Shown in pieces: positions 18,935-28,831 of a stretch of DNA of 35,129 nt. The position numbers and the translations under genes are program-made. A model generated the notes under the pieces. It saw only the letters and a list, made by a program, of their open reading frames with translations. It did not search any database and had not been told where the DNA came from. How positions within the stretch are numbered: position 1 is the stretch's first letter; each line of letters opens with the position of its first letter. The stretch is taken from positions 1 to 35,129 of the IMG/VR virus record IMGVR_UViG_3300047299_000011, one strand, 5' to 3'. The stretch is from a virus.

Positions 18935-21216
18935 TGCATTGACAAAGGCACTTTAGCCCTTGCCGCCTCCATTAACAAAGAACTCAAATCACGAGTTGTT
19001 CTGTTAACACCAGTCTCATCGCCAGAAGCCTGTTGAGCCATTGAACGAGTAGTTAAATCTTTCAATTCTTGATTCCAAATAGCTTGACGCTGTTGGTCAA
19101 TGGTTGTTTTTGGTTGAGGTGCTGGCGCTCCAAATTCTGGAGGCATTTCAATTCCAGTTGGCAATTCAATACTAGGTTGTTTTGCCATAAATTCTGGAGG
19201 CATTTCAATATTTGGAGGCAACTCAATTGTCGGCTCTTGTGTTGGTTGAGCAACTTGTTGTGTAGTTGTTGGTAAAGCAGTAGTAGCCGCTGCAAATGGC
19301 AATACTGGACTTGCCTTATCTAAATCAACCAATGACTGAAGAGTATTTTTACTTTGAGGTGAAATAGCTGCATTCTGCAAGAACTTCTTGCCTTCACTAG
19401 AAAGCAAAACATTCATCAACTGTTGTTCTGTTAAACCTCTATCTCTAAAGATAGCATTTACTGCATCAGTAGTTAAACGAGTGGCTTTTCCAAACTGGTA
19501 GCCACCAACTGTTCCTGCTAGCGCTTCAATGTCACGAGAAATTGTTGGAGTTAACAAAGTTTCTTCAGCTTGAGGTGCGCCAATCTTGATCTTGCGAGTA
19601 AAAACAGCCGCATCTTTCATTCTTCGAGAGAATTCATTTGCATTTGTGCCCAAAGCATCTGCTATCTGACCAGCCAAATTAGAATCAGTAGCTTTTACAG
19701 TATTCCATTTATCGGAAATAGCACCCAAATCATAGGTAAAAGTACCATCTGGTTGCTTTTTATAAGTGTCTTTTAAGAAGTCATCAAAGACTTTTTTATC
19801 AATTGCCTTCAATGATTCCGCACGATTTTCGCCAACCCACTCTCTAAACTGTTGACGTTGTGCAGGATTGGTTTGTTGATAGGCCTTCGTTAAATCTTCT
19901 AATGTTATTTCATCCAAAGATTTATTTTGTAAAAACTTAGGCACGCCTTGAGCAATTAAAGCCTCATATTCGTCAGATGCTTTTTTATATTGATCTCGTG
20001 CTTGAATAAGATAGCCTGCAGCCTTTTTCTGGTTTACATCGCCAACTGTTTTTGCGGCATTAGACAAATCATTTCCTAACCCGCTAAACAAAGCATTGTT
20101 GATTCTTTTCATATCATCTAAAGCTAAACCAGTTACAACAGAATCACCAGTTTCTGCTTTCTTACCAAAATCGTGCAAAAATCCTTGCAGTCGTTGAACA
20201 GTAAGTTTGTCAGGTACTGTTCCTGTTGGCGTATCAACAAGCAACTTGTTTTCTAGTTTGTTTAGATAAGACAAAACCGCATCATTATCTGGATATTGCT
20301 CACGAAGTTTGTTGATGGTTGCTCTTGTTGCATTTGTTTCAACAAAAGGCGCATCGCCTGCTTGTTTAAATGCCTTTTCAAAAGCATCGTTGCCAGCAGT
20401 TCTACGAGCTTCTTTAACAGCATTAAGTTTATCTTGTATCGTTTTAGCAATGCCTGTAGCCGCCTCTTCTGGGGTCTGTGTTGAGCCTTTTGGTCGAATA
20501 CCTTTCAGTGCCTGCTTAGCGGCTTCTTGCTCCATTGCTGAGAACAGTTCTGAATATTTAGGATTGGTACGAACCTTCTCAATCATTGCAGCTACTTCTG
20601 GCGAAGATGAGCCTTGTCCACGAACCATGTAGTTTTGGAACATATTGCGCTCAGAAGGATTTAATTCTCCAAGAAGTTCATCAGCCTTAGACATTAACTT
20701 TTTATCTTTAAAGGCTCTCCAACCAAACTGTGCAAGTTGTGTAAGACCAACCAAACCAACAGCAATATCAGGTGCTGATTGTGTAAAAGCACCTTCTTTT
20801 GATGTTGCTTCAGGAGTCATGCCTGCAAACTCTAGCGTTCGTTCACGCAAAGATGGCAATTTACCCGCTTCTTCGCCAAACAAACCTTTTTTCCCTGAAA
20901 CTAACTCAGATAATGTTGGTGAACGATTCTCTTGATAAATGTTATATCCACCTATTGCAATGTCAGGAATGCCAGTCAGAAGCCCTGTAGCGGCAGAAGT
21001 AATGCCTGCACCTAATTCCCCAATAAAACCAGTAGAACGTATTTGGTTTTGAATGCGATCAATCTCTTTAGCATACTTGCTATTAATGATTGCACGAGAG
21101 TCATTTGGAACTTCACCGCTTTTAATTGCGGCATTCAAACGATCTTTAGCAGAATTTAGCTGTTTAACAAGCGCATCGTATGCTTCTTGTCTTGTGTTAG
21201 GACGATTGTCAGCCAT
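18931..21216 (-). CDS. Large internal-virion-type protein, 761 aa
   Basis: Highly helical, with an N-terminal coiled coil (residues 8-60), a glycine-rich hydrophobic patch (GELGAGITSAATGLLTGIPD, about 65-90) that could contact membrane, and long Ala/Lys/Gln-rich helices to about residue 640. The C-terminal 100 residues are Pro/Gln-rich and contain a 19-residue tandem duplication (IELPxxIEMPPEF twice). Size, composition and position after the tail genes fit an ejection protein of short-tailed phages. No lysin motif is seen. Confidence 0.6.
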   Translation of the reverse strand: MADNRPNTRQEAYDALVKQLNSAKDRLNAAIKSGEVPNDSRAIINSKYAKEIDRIQNQIRSTGFIGELGAGITSAATGLLTGIPDIAIGGYNIYQENRSPTLSELVSGKKGLFGEEAGKLPSLRERTLEFAGMTPEATSKEGAFTQSAPDIAVGLVGLTQLAQFGWRAFKDKKLMSKADELLGELNPSERNMFQNYMVRGQGSSSPEVAAMIEKVRTNPKYSELFSAMEQEAAKQALKGIRPKGSTQTPEEAATGIAKTIQDKLNAVKEARRTAGNDAFEKAFKQAGDAPFVETNATRATINKLREQYPDNDAVLSYLNKLENKLLVDTPTGTVPDKLTVQRLQGFLHDFGKKAETGDSVVTGLALDDMKRINNALFSGLGNDLSNAAKTVGDVNQKKAAGYLIQARDQYKKASDEYEALIAQGVPKFLQNKSLDEITLEDLTKAYQQTNPAQRQQFREWVGENRAESLKAIDKKVFDDFLKDTYKKQPDGTFTYDLGAISDKWNTVKATDSNLAGQIADALGTNANEFSRRMKDAAVFTRKIKIGAPQAEETLLTPTISRDIEALAGTVGGYQFGKATRLTTDAVNAIFRDRGLTEQQLMNVLLSSEGKKFLQNAAISPQSKNTLQSLVDLDKASPVLPFAAATTALPTTTQQVAQPTQEPTIELPPNIEMPPEFMAKQPSIELPTGIEMPPEFGAPAPQPKTTIDQQRQAIWNQELKDLTTRSMAQQASGDETGVNRTTRDLSSLLMEAARAKVPLSMQ
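19132..19209. repeat. 57-bp tandem repeat in the internal virion gene
   Basis: A 21-bp perfect match occurs at 19132-19152 and 19189-19209, offset by 57 bp (19 codons), giving the duplicated IELPxxIEMPPEF unit. A third, weaker match follows at about 19210-19225. Confidence 0.75.
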
Positions 21217-21225
21217 TATGATTCC

Positions 21226-22548
21226 TTAAAGATCATTGTTTTTACGCAAGAACTCCCTAGCCTGTTCTCTAGTGACATCTAGGTTTCTTTCTTTTTTGTT
21301 ATATTGTATTAATCTATCAATTTTCTGATCTACTGATAAATTGCTCCAGCCACTAGGTTTTTCTGTAGGTTTAGGAGTTTGTTTTTGTTCAGTTGGTTTA
21401 GGTGTAGGAACTTCTTTTGCTGGTTGACCCTGACGCTGCAAAGAATCTCTACGAACCTCCAACTCTTCTTTATATCCAGCTTCGGCTTTTTTCAAATAAT
21501 CAATAGCACCTTGCATTCTTGCGGAACTATAGAAGGTCGATGGAGATGCAATTTGATCTTTTGCTCGCTGTGCATCATCTTTGGCTTGGACACCTTTAGC
21601 ATTATTTAGAACAAAATTAACACGCTCTGTAAATGCTCTAGTAAATTCATCTTTCTTTACTTGATTGCCAACTTCTTGACCTCCAAATATTGGAGGAACA
21701 ACAGCGCCAAGAAAGTCAAACGCATTTGCTGCGGCATTGAATTTCACATCACCAGATTTAAGAGATTTAGAAAATTCATCTAATTGAGGGCCTGATTTTG
21801 AAAGTTTAACTAAGTCTGATTCAATTTCAGCAATTTCTCTTTGTGATTGTGCTGGCAAATTACCTGTTGTGGCAGTTTGTACTGTAGGCTTAGGTACGGC
21901 AATACCACCTTCAGCCTCGGTCTTAGCCATAGCTTTAAATGTTTCAGGAAAGGCTTTAGATGGGTCTGTAGCAGGAATCGTAACTGTTTGACCACTAGCT
22001 TGATCAAAGAAACTACGAGGTTTGGAAATCATTTGAGCCGCAATATTGGCATTTGACAAATCTATTTTAGATGGTTGTTCACCAGCTTGAATCATCGTTT
22101 CTACTTTACGCAAATCAGCAATATAACGCTCATCACCTGTTAATTTATTTGGTTGTAATGCTTTTAATGTTTGAGCCTGTTGCAAAGCAGTTTTAGTTGC
22201 TGATTCTTGTGCTTTACGCGCATAATCCATTAAAGCCATAGCACCTTGTTGATCACCAATAGATTGCAATTGTTTTATTGCTACTACTATTGAATTTGGG
22301 TCTGTTTGATCTAATTGACCAATAATCTGTTGACGAGCGCTAATTAGCTTCATCTGTGGGTCTTCTACACCCAACATTCCACCTGCTGTACGGCCTAAAC
22401 CAGCACCTGCTGAGTAAATGCCAGCAATTGCTCTGTCTTCAGGAGCCATTCGTGCGTAAGCCGCACCTTCATTCATAGCCGATTGACGAATGCCTTGTTC
22501 GTACATTTGTGGCGTTAAGCCAAACAATCCTGCAATATCTGTTGCCAT
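21226..22548 (-). CDS. Internal-virion-type structural protein, 440 aa
   Basis: The N-terminus (LFGLTPQMYEQGIRQSAMNE, then GIYSAGAGLGRTAGGMLG) has a form I associate with podovirus-like internal or tail structural proteins of uncultured phages. The middle is helical and Gln/Ala-rich. The C-terminus carries a Pro/Lys/Thr linker (KPTEQKQTPKPTEKPS) and ends in a charged helix. It is coupled in order with the 627- and 761-aa proteins. Probably ejected with or around the DNA. Confidence 0.6.
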   Translation of the reverse strand: MATDIAGLFGLTPQMYEQGIRQSAMNEGAAYARMAPEDRAIAGIYSAGAGLGRTAGGMLGVEDPQMKLISARQQIIGQLDQTDPNSIVVAIKQLQSIGDQQGAMALMDYARKAQESATKTALQQAQTLKALQPNKLTGDERYIADLRKVETMIQAGEQPSKIDLSNANIAAQMISKPRSFFDQASGQTVTIPATDPSKAFPETFKAMAKTEAEGGIAVPKPTVQTATTGNLPAQSQREIAEIESDLVKLSKSGPQLDEFSKSLKSGDVKFNAAANAFDFLGAVVPPIFGGQEVGNQVKKDEFTRAFTERVNFVLNNAKGVQAKDDAQRAKDQIASPSTFYSSARMQGAIDYLKKAEAGYKEELEVRRDSLQRQGQPAKEVPTPKPTEQKQTPKPTEKPSGWSNLSVDQKIDRLIQYNKKERNLDVTREQAREFLRKNNDL

Positions 22549-22563
22549 GATTTTTCCTTTAGA

Positions 22564-24447
22564 TTAGCCGTTCCAAACAGAAGTAGGTGTGAAATATGGA
22601 TTTATCACCGCATTCTGATCAGCAGTTGGGTTATATCCAGTAATGTAGTTAGCCAAACCTTGTCCTAGTGTAGATGTTGGAGAAGCCAAACCACTTAAGA
22701 AAGCCGCATAAGGATTGTTTGTCACCGCAGGGCTTGTCAATAGGTTGCTAGAGATTTGTGCGCCTGTAAGACCCATTCGACCCGCATTAGCACCCGCAGT
22801 AGCCGCTGTTTGACCAAGTTGAGCGCCAATCTGAAGCGGTTGTTGTCCAAGAGACTCTAAGTTCTGTACTTGTCCCAAGGCAGTCGTATAAGGAGCGTAA
22901 GCGGCTTGTTGACCACCATAGTAGTTAGTTAATTTTGCAGTGCCTAAATCATACAAATTACTTCCGAATAAAGTGTTTGCTCTACCTTCTTGTTGTGCTT
23001 GTGAAGCCAACTGCAAGTCTTGCATTGCACGAGCGTTATACAAAGCTTGTAGTTCAGGAGTAGTAGCACCTAAAGTACCGCCTTGAGCAACAGAAACGCC
23101 AGTTCTACCTTGTTGGAAAAGTCTGTTTTGCAGATTTGCTAAATCCAATTCACGGCTAGGAGCTAATAATTGCATCTGCTTATTGATGTAATCTTGAGCC
23201 GCTTCTTCAGGCGATTTTGCAATGTATTGACTACCTAGTGAATATAAGTTTTGAGCTGCTGTTTGAAGAGGTGCAAACTGTGCTTGTGCTTGTTCTACTT
23301 GTGTCAAACCACGACCTGCAAAGCCAACCAAACGATCTTGAGCCGCTTTAGCTTCAGGACTTAGTTGATACCCCGCAGAAGTCATACGACCCGTTACAGG
23401 GTCATAAGTGTAGTTAGATGTACCAAAACGAGTGGTCATGCCAACAGGACGGAACTGTGAAGCCTCTACAGCTTGTTGAGTAGCTTTGGCAATATCTTGT
23501 GCAGCAGTTGTAGCCGCTTGTTTAGATTGCTGTTGCTGGATAACACCACCTGCTAAACCCAATCCACCAGTTACTGCGTCACCAAGTAACTTTGTGCCAA
23601 CATTAGTCAACAACCCATTACCTGCAAGAGTTCCAAGACCTGCGCCAACACCAGTTGATAAACCACCTAAGGTAGAGCCTAAAGTAGAACCGCCAAGCAA
23701 AGTGTTTCCTACGCTTAGTTCACCAGCCGTAAGACCTGCGCCAGTTCCCAAACTTCCTAAACCACCTGTAGTTGATAAACCAAGTCCAGTATTTGCAGTT
23801 GACAAACCTGTTCCTGCACCCATGCCAGTGACAGCAGAACCACCAGTTAATAATCCACCTTCTGCACCTGCAACAACATCAGCAACATTGGTAGCAGTAG
23901 CAAGATTGTTAGTGTTTAGACCTAATTCACCAAGTGTTAGACCTTCTGTAGCACCTAATGCTCCTGTAGCACCACCACCCAATAAATTACCATAAGCAGC
24001 ACCACCAAGAGCCGCTAATACTACGGGGTCTTTAAAGGCATCAACCAAGCCACCAAAGAATGATTGGTCTTTCTTAATAGTTCCAGTACTCTGATATGTA
24101 CCATCTGGACTTAATACTTGATATTCAGAGCCTACAGGGGCTTTGTAATTTGCATCACCAGTTGTTTTATCAACATAAATAGCCTCAACACCACCAACTT
24201 GACGATCTTCTCCGCTACCAATAACTTGATATTGTGGTGCAATTCGTGTGTCACCAAGGGTAACAGATTGACCTTCAGGAACTACAGCAGCCACACGAGA
24301 GATAATCTGTCCTTCAGGAATACCAAACGTCTGGGAGACTTGAGCAGGGCTAATCCCTTGTTTCTCCATTAAGGAAACAATCTGTGCATCCGACATATTC
24401 GGATTAGCAAGAAAGATGTTAAATAACTCTTGATTTGTTACTGCCAT
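22564..24447 (-). CDS. Glycine-rich structural protein, 627 aa
   Basis: The N-terminal 40 residues are helical (ELFNIFLANPNMSDAQIVSL). Residues about 140-300 are extremely rich in Gly, Leu, Thr and Ala (GLGSLGTGAGLTAGELSVGN and similar), an elastic or membrane-active region. The remainder is Gln/Ala-rich helix (EQAQAQFAPLQTAAQNLY). The composition is typical of DNA-ejection or internal core proteins. First of three large genes of this kind. Confidence 0.6.
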   Translation of the reverse strand: MAVTNQELFNIFLANPNMSDAQIVSLMEKQGISPAQVSQTFGIPEGQIISRVAAVVPEGQSVTLGDTRIAPQYQVIGSGEDRQVGGVEAIYVDKTTGDANYKAPVGSEYQVLSPDGTYQSTGTIKKDQSFFGGLVDAFKDPVVLAALGGAAYGNLLGGGATGALGATEGLTLGELGLNTNNLATATNVADVVAGAEGGLLTGGSAVTGMGAGTGLSTANTGLGLSTTGGLGSLGTGAGLTAGELSVGNTLLGGSTLGSTLGGLSTGVGAGLGTLAGNGLLTNVGTKLLGDAVTGGLGLAGGVIQQQQSKQAATTAAQDIAKATQQAVEASQFRPVGMTTRFGTSNYTYDPVTGRMTSAGYQLSPEAKAAQDRLVGFAGRGLTQVEQAQAQFAPLQTAAQNLYSLGSQYIAKSPEEAAQDYINKQMQLLAPSRELDLANLQNRLFQQGRTGVSVAQGGTLGATTPELQALYNARAMQDLQLASQAQQEGRANTLFGSNLYDLGTAKLTNYYGGQQAAYAPYTTALGQVQNLESLGQQPLQIGAQLGQTAATAGANAGRMGLTGAQISSNLLTSPAVTNNPYAAFLSGLASPTSTLGQGLANYITGYNPTADQNAVINPYFTPTSVWNG

Positions 24448-24456
24448 GATATTTCC

Positions 24457-25431
24457 TTAACTAGCTTTAATTGCTACATAAATTACTGTGCCTGTAACTG
24501 CACCAAGCGTAAACCCGTCAGACTCCACAGTTATGTTATTAGACGTAGTTGTTTCTGCATCAGTAGTGTTTGGCTTTAGTAGTTGAGCAGGTGAACCTAC
24601 GGGCATACCCCTTTGGCTATCAACAATCTGCCAATATTCTGAAAAATCCTTTGATTTGTAAAGAATCCATTGAGGCTGATAGCCTAGTGTTACTTTTGAA
24701 CCATTAGTACTACCACATGAAATTACATTGTCAGAACCATAACCGCCAAAACCACCAGCATTGTGAGCGAATAGATAGGCAACATAGGTTGTTCCGCTGT
24801 TATTTAAATCTCCAGCGTTTCCGATGGTAAATTGCGTTGATGTCGGGGCAACGACTGTGCTGTTGTCACCAAAATAGTTAGATGGAAAACTGTTTGTTTG
24901 TGCAGCCGTACTGTTGAGTACTAGGCGATACCCAGAAGACAACGATGTATGCCATACAATCCAATCAGTAGCGCTACTTGTACATTTAACAAAAATACAA
25001 CCAGGTGTTGAACCAAGACCATGAGCAATATTTTGTGTTGAGCTATTACCAGTCCATGTCACTACATCAAAAAACTTTGGCGCTTGGCGAAATGTCCATG
25101 AAACATAGTTCTTAGTTGGATCGTTTGGGCCATTGCTTCCAATAGAAAACCCATTTGAATTAAAGGCAGTAAAAGAGTTTGCTAATGTTGCTGAAGCATC
25201 AGTATTTTGTGTTTGCAAATATTGGTTGATACCTCGTTCTGTATCCGATAGCCAATGGTTACTCGCAGAATCACGATTTTTACACCACACCAAACCACCA
25301 TTGGTTGATAAATCAATATCATTTGTGATGGTTTGAGATGAACCATTGCCCGTGTATAGCGTTGTGCTAAACACATCTATGATGCGTGAACCACCACCGC
25401 CTGTTTGGAAAGCATTAAGTGCGGCAAACAT
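24457..25431 (-). CDS. Tail fibre or receptor-binding protein, DUF7483-like, 324 aa
   Basis: The pattern VFSTTLYTGNGSSQTITNDI, WCKNRDSASNHWLSDTERG and SWTFRQAPKFFDVVTWTGN is characteristic of the DUF7483 beta-sandwich found in aquatic phage tail proteins. Repeats of VVTWTGNSS, GxxPGCIFVK and TYVAYLFAHN follow. It probably binds a surface sugar of the host. The N-terminus is short and Gly-rich (FQTGGGGS), perhaps a flexible attachment. It begins where the 192-aa tail protein ends. Confidence 0.75.
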   Translation of the reverse strand: MFAALNAFQTGGGGSRIIDVFSTTLYTGNGSSQTITNDIDLSTNGGLVWCKNRDSASNHWLSDTERGINQYLQTQNTDASATLANSFTAFNSNGFSIGSNGPNDPTKNYVSWTFRQAPKFFDVVTWTGNSSTQNIAHGLGSTPGCIFVKCTSSATDWIVWHTSLSSGYRLVLNSTAAQTNSFPSNYFGDNSTVVAPTSTQFTIGNAGDLNNSGTTYVAYLFAHNAGGFGGYGSDNVISCGSTNGSKVTLGYQPQWILYKSKDFSEYWQIVDSQRGMPVGSPAQLLKPNTTDAETTTSNNITVESDGFTLGAVTGTVIYVAIKAS

Positions 25432-26009
25432 TATGGTGTGTATCCTTGTGTGACATTGCCATACCAGTTAGTACCATCGCTAACAAACGAGAAGATGTCC
25501 ATCTTGCCAGCAGTAGCAGTCATCGTTGGTGTGCCAGCAGCGCTCCACTTAACACCAGTAAAAGTAGCCGTACCATTACCAGTAGATGCCGCTTGTTTCA
25601 ACAACAAGATAAACGACTTACCCGCAGTAGCAGTAGGCATCGTAAAAGTACAGGCAGTAGAAGCAGTAAGAGTTGCTGTTTGAACAGTACCAGAAGTTAG
25701 TGCAATCGTGCTAGAACTTGTCACAGTACCAATCGCTACAACACTTTCAACATAGTTCGTAACAGTTGGGTTTGTCAGGGTCTTGTTTGTCAAACCTTGA
25801 GTATCTGTCGTGCCAACAACATCACCAGTAGGGGCAGTCTTGAGTGCAAAGGCGGCTAGATCAGCATCATAGTCTTGCTTCGTAGCAATAGCCGTAGCAA
25901 TATTGTTGAACTCAGTATCAATCTCTGTACCCTTGACAATCTTTAAAGGATTGCCAGAGGTTAAGTTATCTTTACTGGCGAAGTTCGTGGTCTTACTGTA
26001 ATCGCTCAT
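25431..26009 (-). CDS. Tail fibre-associated protein, 192 aa
   Basis: The N-terminus (PLKIVKGTEIDTEFNNIATAIATKQD) is a unit common at the start of phage tail fibre and appendage proteins. LTNKTLTNPTVTNYVES is the familiar fibre-linker repeat. The C-terminal 100 residues are Thr/Ala/Ser-rich beta structure. Probably a short fibre or adaptor between the baseplate-like hub and the receptor-binding protein downstream. Confidence 0.75.
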   Translation of the reverse strand: MSDYSKTTNFASKDNLTSGNPLKIVKGTEIDTEFNNIATAIATKQDYDADLAAFALKTAPTGDVVGTTDTQGLTNKTLTNPTVTNYVESVVAIGTVTSSSTIALTSGTVQTATLTASTACTFTMPTATAGKSFILLLKQAASTGNGTATFTGVKWSAAGTPTMTATAGKMDIFSFVSDGTNWYGNVTQGYTP

Positions 26010-27562
26010 GATAATTTCCCATTTTTCGCTTGGATTTCAATCTTTTGGATCGACAACTGTGAGCCGTTAATATCAGACTCATAACCAGTTTGAACAACCT
26101 TACCTGCACCAGTAGCAGACACTTTCAATGTATTCAACGCAACACCATCAGAGTACTCTGCAACAACAGTCGCATTAGCACCATATTCAGCAATTCCATA
26201 CTCAGATACACCCTGAACAGGAATAGTCGTAGTGGCACTCAAGTAGTTGGTCTTAAAGTCAAAGCCCCACTTGATAAACACATTCTGGTTTGTGCCACCA
26301 ATCACCACCACAGAAATCTTCTTCAAGATAGATGTCTGATTCACATTACCAAGGTCTGCATGGTTTGTGTAGTACTGCATCCGATAAGTGGACTGGTAGT
26401 CGTTATAACCACTGTACAGACCAATATATCCGTTCTTACCAATGTAGACAGAACCATCTCTTAATGATGCCAAACAAGTGGGTGTAATAGAGTCCCATGT
26501 CGTTACTCTTCGTGAACCATCTTGTAAAACAACCTTCGTATCAAAGCAGTAAACAGACTGAGTAACAGGCATCGTCAACAGATAGAAGCCTTCTCTCTCT
26601 GAATAAACAGACTTGATGTTTGCCAATGTTTGAGAAGCAACATCACTCATCAAATCATTACGAACATTCTTAGACAAATCACCTTCAGGAGCAGACTTCT
26701 CTTGAATCGTTCTCATTAATGAACGAACACCAGAGTTTGACAAGAAGATCACATCAGAACTGGTTGTCTGAACACTATCCCTTGCCAAACAACCAATCCC
26801 CCCTACTGTGTCAGATAACGACATCGTAGAAGGAGTAGTAGCCCCCTGATAAACAAGAATCTGACGTTTACCAAAGATAAACAAGAATCCATTGTGAGCA
26901 GCCAATGCCTGAACTTCATCAGCACCATTAGGCCAAACTCTGCTTGTATCCAAAGAACCAGTCGTACCACCAGACCATACATGACCTGCAATCAAGTCAG
27001 AAAAGCTAATCGTTACCTTATCTGTACTTGTAGAAGCCACCCACAAACGACCATAAGCAGATAAAACAATATTCCCACTAGGAACAGTCCCTACATACCC
27101 TGTTTTCTCAGAAACTCTGCGATAAGTAGTAGTACTTACAGCAGGGTCGTAAATTAAAGGATCATGCCCTGTTTGAAAGAAATAAGTAATCCCATTCAAA
27201 GATGCACACTGCCAATTATTTGCAGAGATGGTAGGAGCAGAACCACCACCCCCATAGGTCAATTCAGTAACTGTTGTGCCACTAAGTTTGAATATCTTAT
27301 TGTTGCCAGCAAACAACACAGTCAATGTGCCATCAGTCTGTACCAACTCATGGATCACACCAACATCGTTAGCACCAAGATTGCCAGAAGAAGAATTAAC
27401 CCTTGTCCAACCTTTTCTTGAGCCAATACGACCATATTGGTCAATCACACAGTTAGTAGCAACCAAAGCAAAGCCTTGCGCCAAATCAAGAGGCGAGTCC
27501 TGAGTGTTGAGTCCGTAGAACCCTGGTGCGCTAATGCTGAATGTTTGGATTGGTTGAGCCAT
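26006..27562 (-). CDS. Tail/stabilisation-type structural protein, 518 aa
   Basis: Opens SISAPGFYGLNTQDSPLDLAQG, FALVATNCVIDQYGRIGSRKGW, the typical start of a large phage beta-propeller-like protein placed at the head-to-tail connection in many podoviruses. Repeated GNxKxFKLSG and LxAHNGFLFIFGKR strands follow. It may close the portal channel and hold packaged DNA (comparable in role to P22-type stabilisation or tail tubular proteins). ATGA overlap with the fibre gene. Confidence 0.7.
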   Translation of the reverse strand: MAQPIQTFSISAPGFYGLNTQDSPLDLAQGFALVATNCVIDQYGRIGSRKGWTRVNSSSGNLGANDVGVIHELVQTDGTLTVLFAGNNKIFKLSGTTVTELTYGGGGSAPTISANNWQCASLNGITYFFQTGHDPLIYDPAVSTTTYRRVSEKTGYVGTVPSGNIVLSAYGRLWVASTSTDKVTISFSDLIAGHVWSGGTTGSLDTSRVWPNGADEVQALAAHNGFLFIFGKRQILVYQGATTPSTMSLSDTVGGIGCLARDSVQTTSSDVIFLSNSGVRSLMRTIQEKSAPEGDLSKNVRNDLMSDVASQTLANIKSVYSEREGFYLLTMPVTQSVYCFDTKVVLQDGSRRVTTWDSITPTCLASLRDGSVYIGKNGYIGLYSGYNDYQSTYRMQYYTNHADLGNVNQTSILKKISVVVIGGTNQNVFIKWGFDFKTNYLSATTTIPVQGVSEYGIAEYGANATVVAEYSDGVALNTLKVSATGAGKVVQTGYESDINGSQLSIQKIEIQAKNGKLS

Positions 27563-28209
27563 TAGACAGCCTCAAAAGTGCCAAACTCAGGATAACGAGT
27601 AGCTTCCATCGCAATGTAGTCAGAAAGCATAGATTTGTAGAGCAGATAAGCCTCTGAAGACGACAATCCACCATCCTCACCACGCTCAACCAAAGCACGA
27701 GCATAGGCATTCTGAACGATTAACTCAGAAGGCATGAGGACTACTGTTGAATCAGAAGAGAGAGTCGCTTGTGGCACGATTAAGCTAAATCTTAGGCTAT
27801 ACACGCCATCAGGAACAGGAAATAGTGTTACCTTGGTGTCGTAAGAAGCATCTACACCATCAAACGCATAGTAGGTAGGTGTAGCATTAGAAGGATTGCC
27901 AAAGTTAAGAAAACGATTCATGTTGGCAAAAGGAATGTTAGTCATCCCATTGTTTGCCGTATCGTTAATCACATCTTGAACACGGAACTTTTGACCAGCA
28001 CCAGTCAAAGAATAAGAAGAAGTACCCGCAACAGTAGAAACAACTACTGTAGTCCCCAAGATATTCCACTCATAAGCATCTTCAATTGCTCGTTTGGCAT
28101 CGTTAACAAATTTGCCAATCAAAGAAGAATAAGTAGTCTCAGAAACAGTAGATACTGTCTCCTCACGAAGTCTCACAAGGACATCATTTACAAGTTCTAA
28201 GTAGGTCAT
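27562..28209 (-). CDS. Head-tail adaptor/connector protein, 215 aa
   Basis: The N-terminal pattern MTYLELVNDVLVRLREETVS, ..FVNDAKRAIEDAYEWN resembles the helical connector or tail tubular A-like proteins that dock under the portal. Beta strands follow (SYSLTGAGQKFRVQDVIND, KVTLFPVPDGVYSLRF), and the protein ends in helices (SEAYLLYKSMLSDY). Its stop overlaps the start of the next gene as TAATG. Connector role inferred from form and position. Confidence 0.75.
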   Translation of the reverse strand: MTYLELVNDVLVRLREETVSTVSETTYSSLIGKFVNDAKRAIEDAYEWNILGTTVVVSTVAGTSSYSLTGAGQKFRVQDVINDTANNGMTNIPFANMNRFLNFGNPSNATPTYYAFDGVDASYDTKVTLFPVPDGVYSLRFSLIVPQATLSSDSTVVLMPSELIVQNAYARALVERGEDGGLSSSEAYLLYKSMLSDYIAMEATRYPEFGTFEAV

Positions 28210-28541
28210 GTTCTTGTCAGCCCTATTTGTTCAAATGTTGCCAATACAGTAAAAGTACTTCCAGCCTCTGTTGTCACACGGAACTGATCACCCTCTTCCA
28301 TCACAATATAAGCACTACCATCAAACTGTAAGTAAAGTTTAGATGTGAAGTTATATTCGCTAAGAATGTCAAAGGAAGTCGCTGCACTTGCGTCATACCA
28401 CTGTACTGTGATGTGTTTTGTTGATCCACCAGTATTGTGGATATACATGACTGTAAATTTAGCGTAATAGCCTGTCGGCACTGTGTAAACAGTGGTCAGT
28501 GTCGCTGCAGTTGGCGATGATCCGACAGTTATTGGTCTCAC
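28206..28541 (-). CDS. Small virion protein, beta-rich, 111 aa
   Basis: A beta-sandwich pattern (LTTVYTVPTGYYAKFTVMYI, HITVQWYD, EEGDQFRVTTEAGSTFTVLA), like minor capsid or connector trim proteins. It lies between the connector gene and the small basic genes, with ATGA overlaps at both sides. No specific family named. Confidence 0.65.
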   Translation of the reverse strand: MRPITVGSSPTAATLTTVYTVPTGYYAKFTVMYIHNTGGSTKHITVQWYDASAATSFDILSEYNFTSKLYLQFDGSAYIVMEEGDQFRVTTEAGSTFTVLATFEQIGLTRT

Positions 28542-28831
28542 TTCTTATTCCTCTTAGAGATAGCCTTTGCTTTCGCTCTAGCATCTTCTTTGGACGTTGC
28601 GCCCCAAGCTCTAAGAGATAGAAGTAATCGAGTCGGCTTACCATCTTTCATCTCAGCGCCAGGCATATTGCCCATACGTGCTAAAAAGGAGGCCCTTCTC
28701 GGGTTGTCGCCTGACTTTACTGGGGCTTTTAAATTGCCACCAGTTTCTGCATTATACGATGCTCTTCCTTTGGCATTCAAGCCCCCTTTGGGGTTTTTAC
28801 CTTCTTTTGTTTGCCAAACAGGAGATTTCAT
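28538..28831 (-). CDS. DUF6321-like basic phage protein, 97 aa
   Basis: Opens SPVWQTKEGKNPKGGLNAKG and continues RRASFLARMGNMPG, then a helix ending SKRNKK. This is the DUF6321-type pattern found in phage structural regions. Strongly basic. Function unknown; binding packaged DNA or acting in head assembly are options. Coupled to its neighbours by overlaps. Confidence 0.75.
   Translation of the reverse strand: MKSPVWQTKEGKNPKGGLNAKGRASYNAETGGNLKAPVKSGDNPRRASFLARMGNMPGAEMKDGKPTRLLLSLRAWGATSKEDARAKAKAISKRNKK

Noticed and set aside
20309-20632. Plus-strand frame opposite the 761-aa gene
   Set aside because: Shadow of the real gene; the minus strand has continuous coding and couplings.
23486-23995. 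Long plus-strand frame (169 codons) antisense to the glycine-rich protein
   Set aside because: It is proline-rich simply because it is the complement of a glycine-rich gene; no ribosome site.
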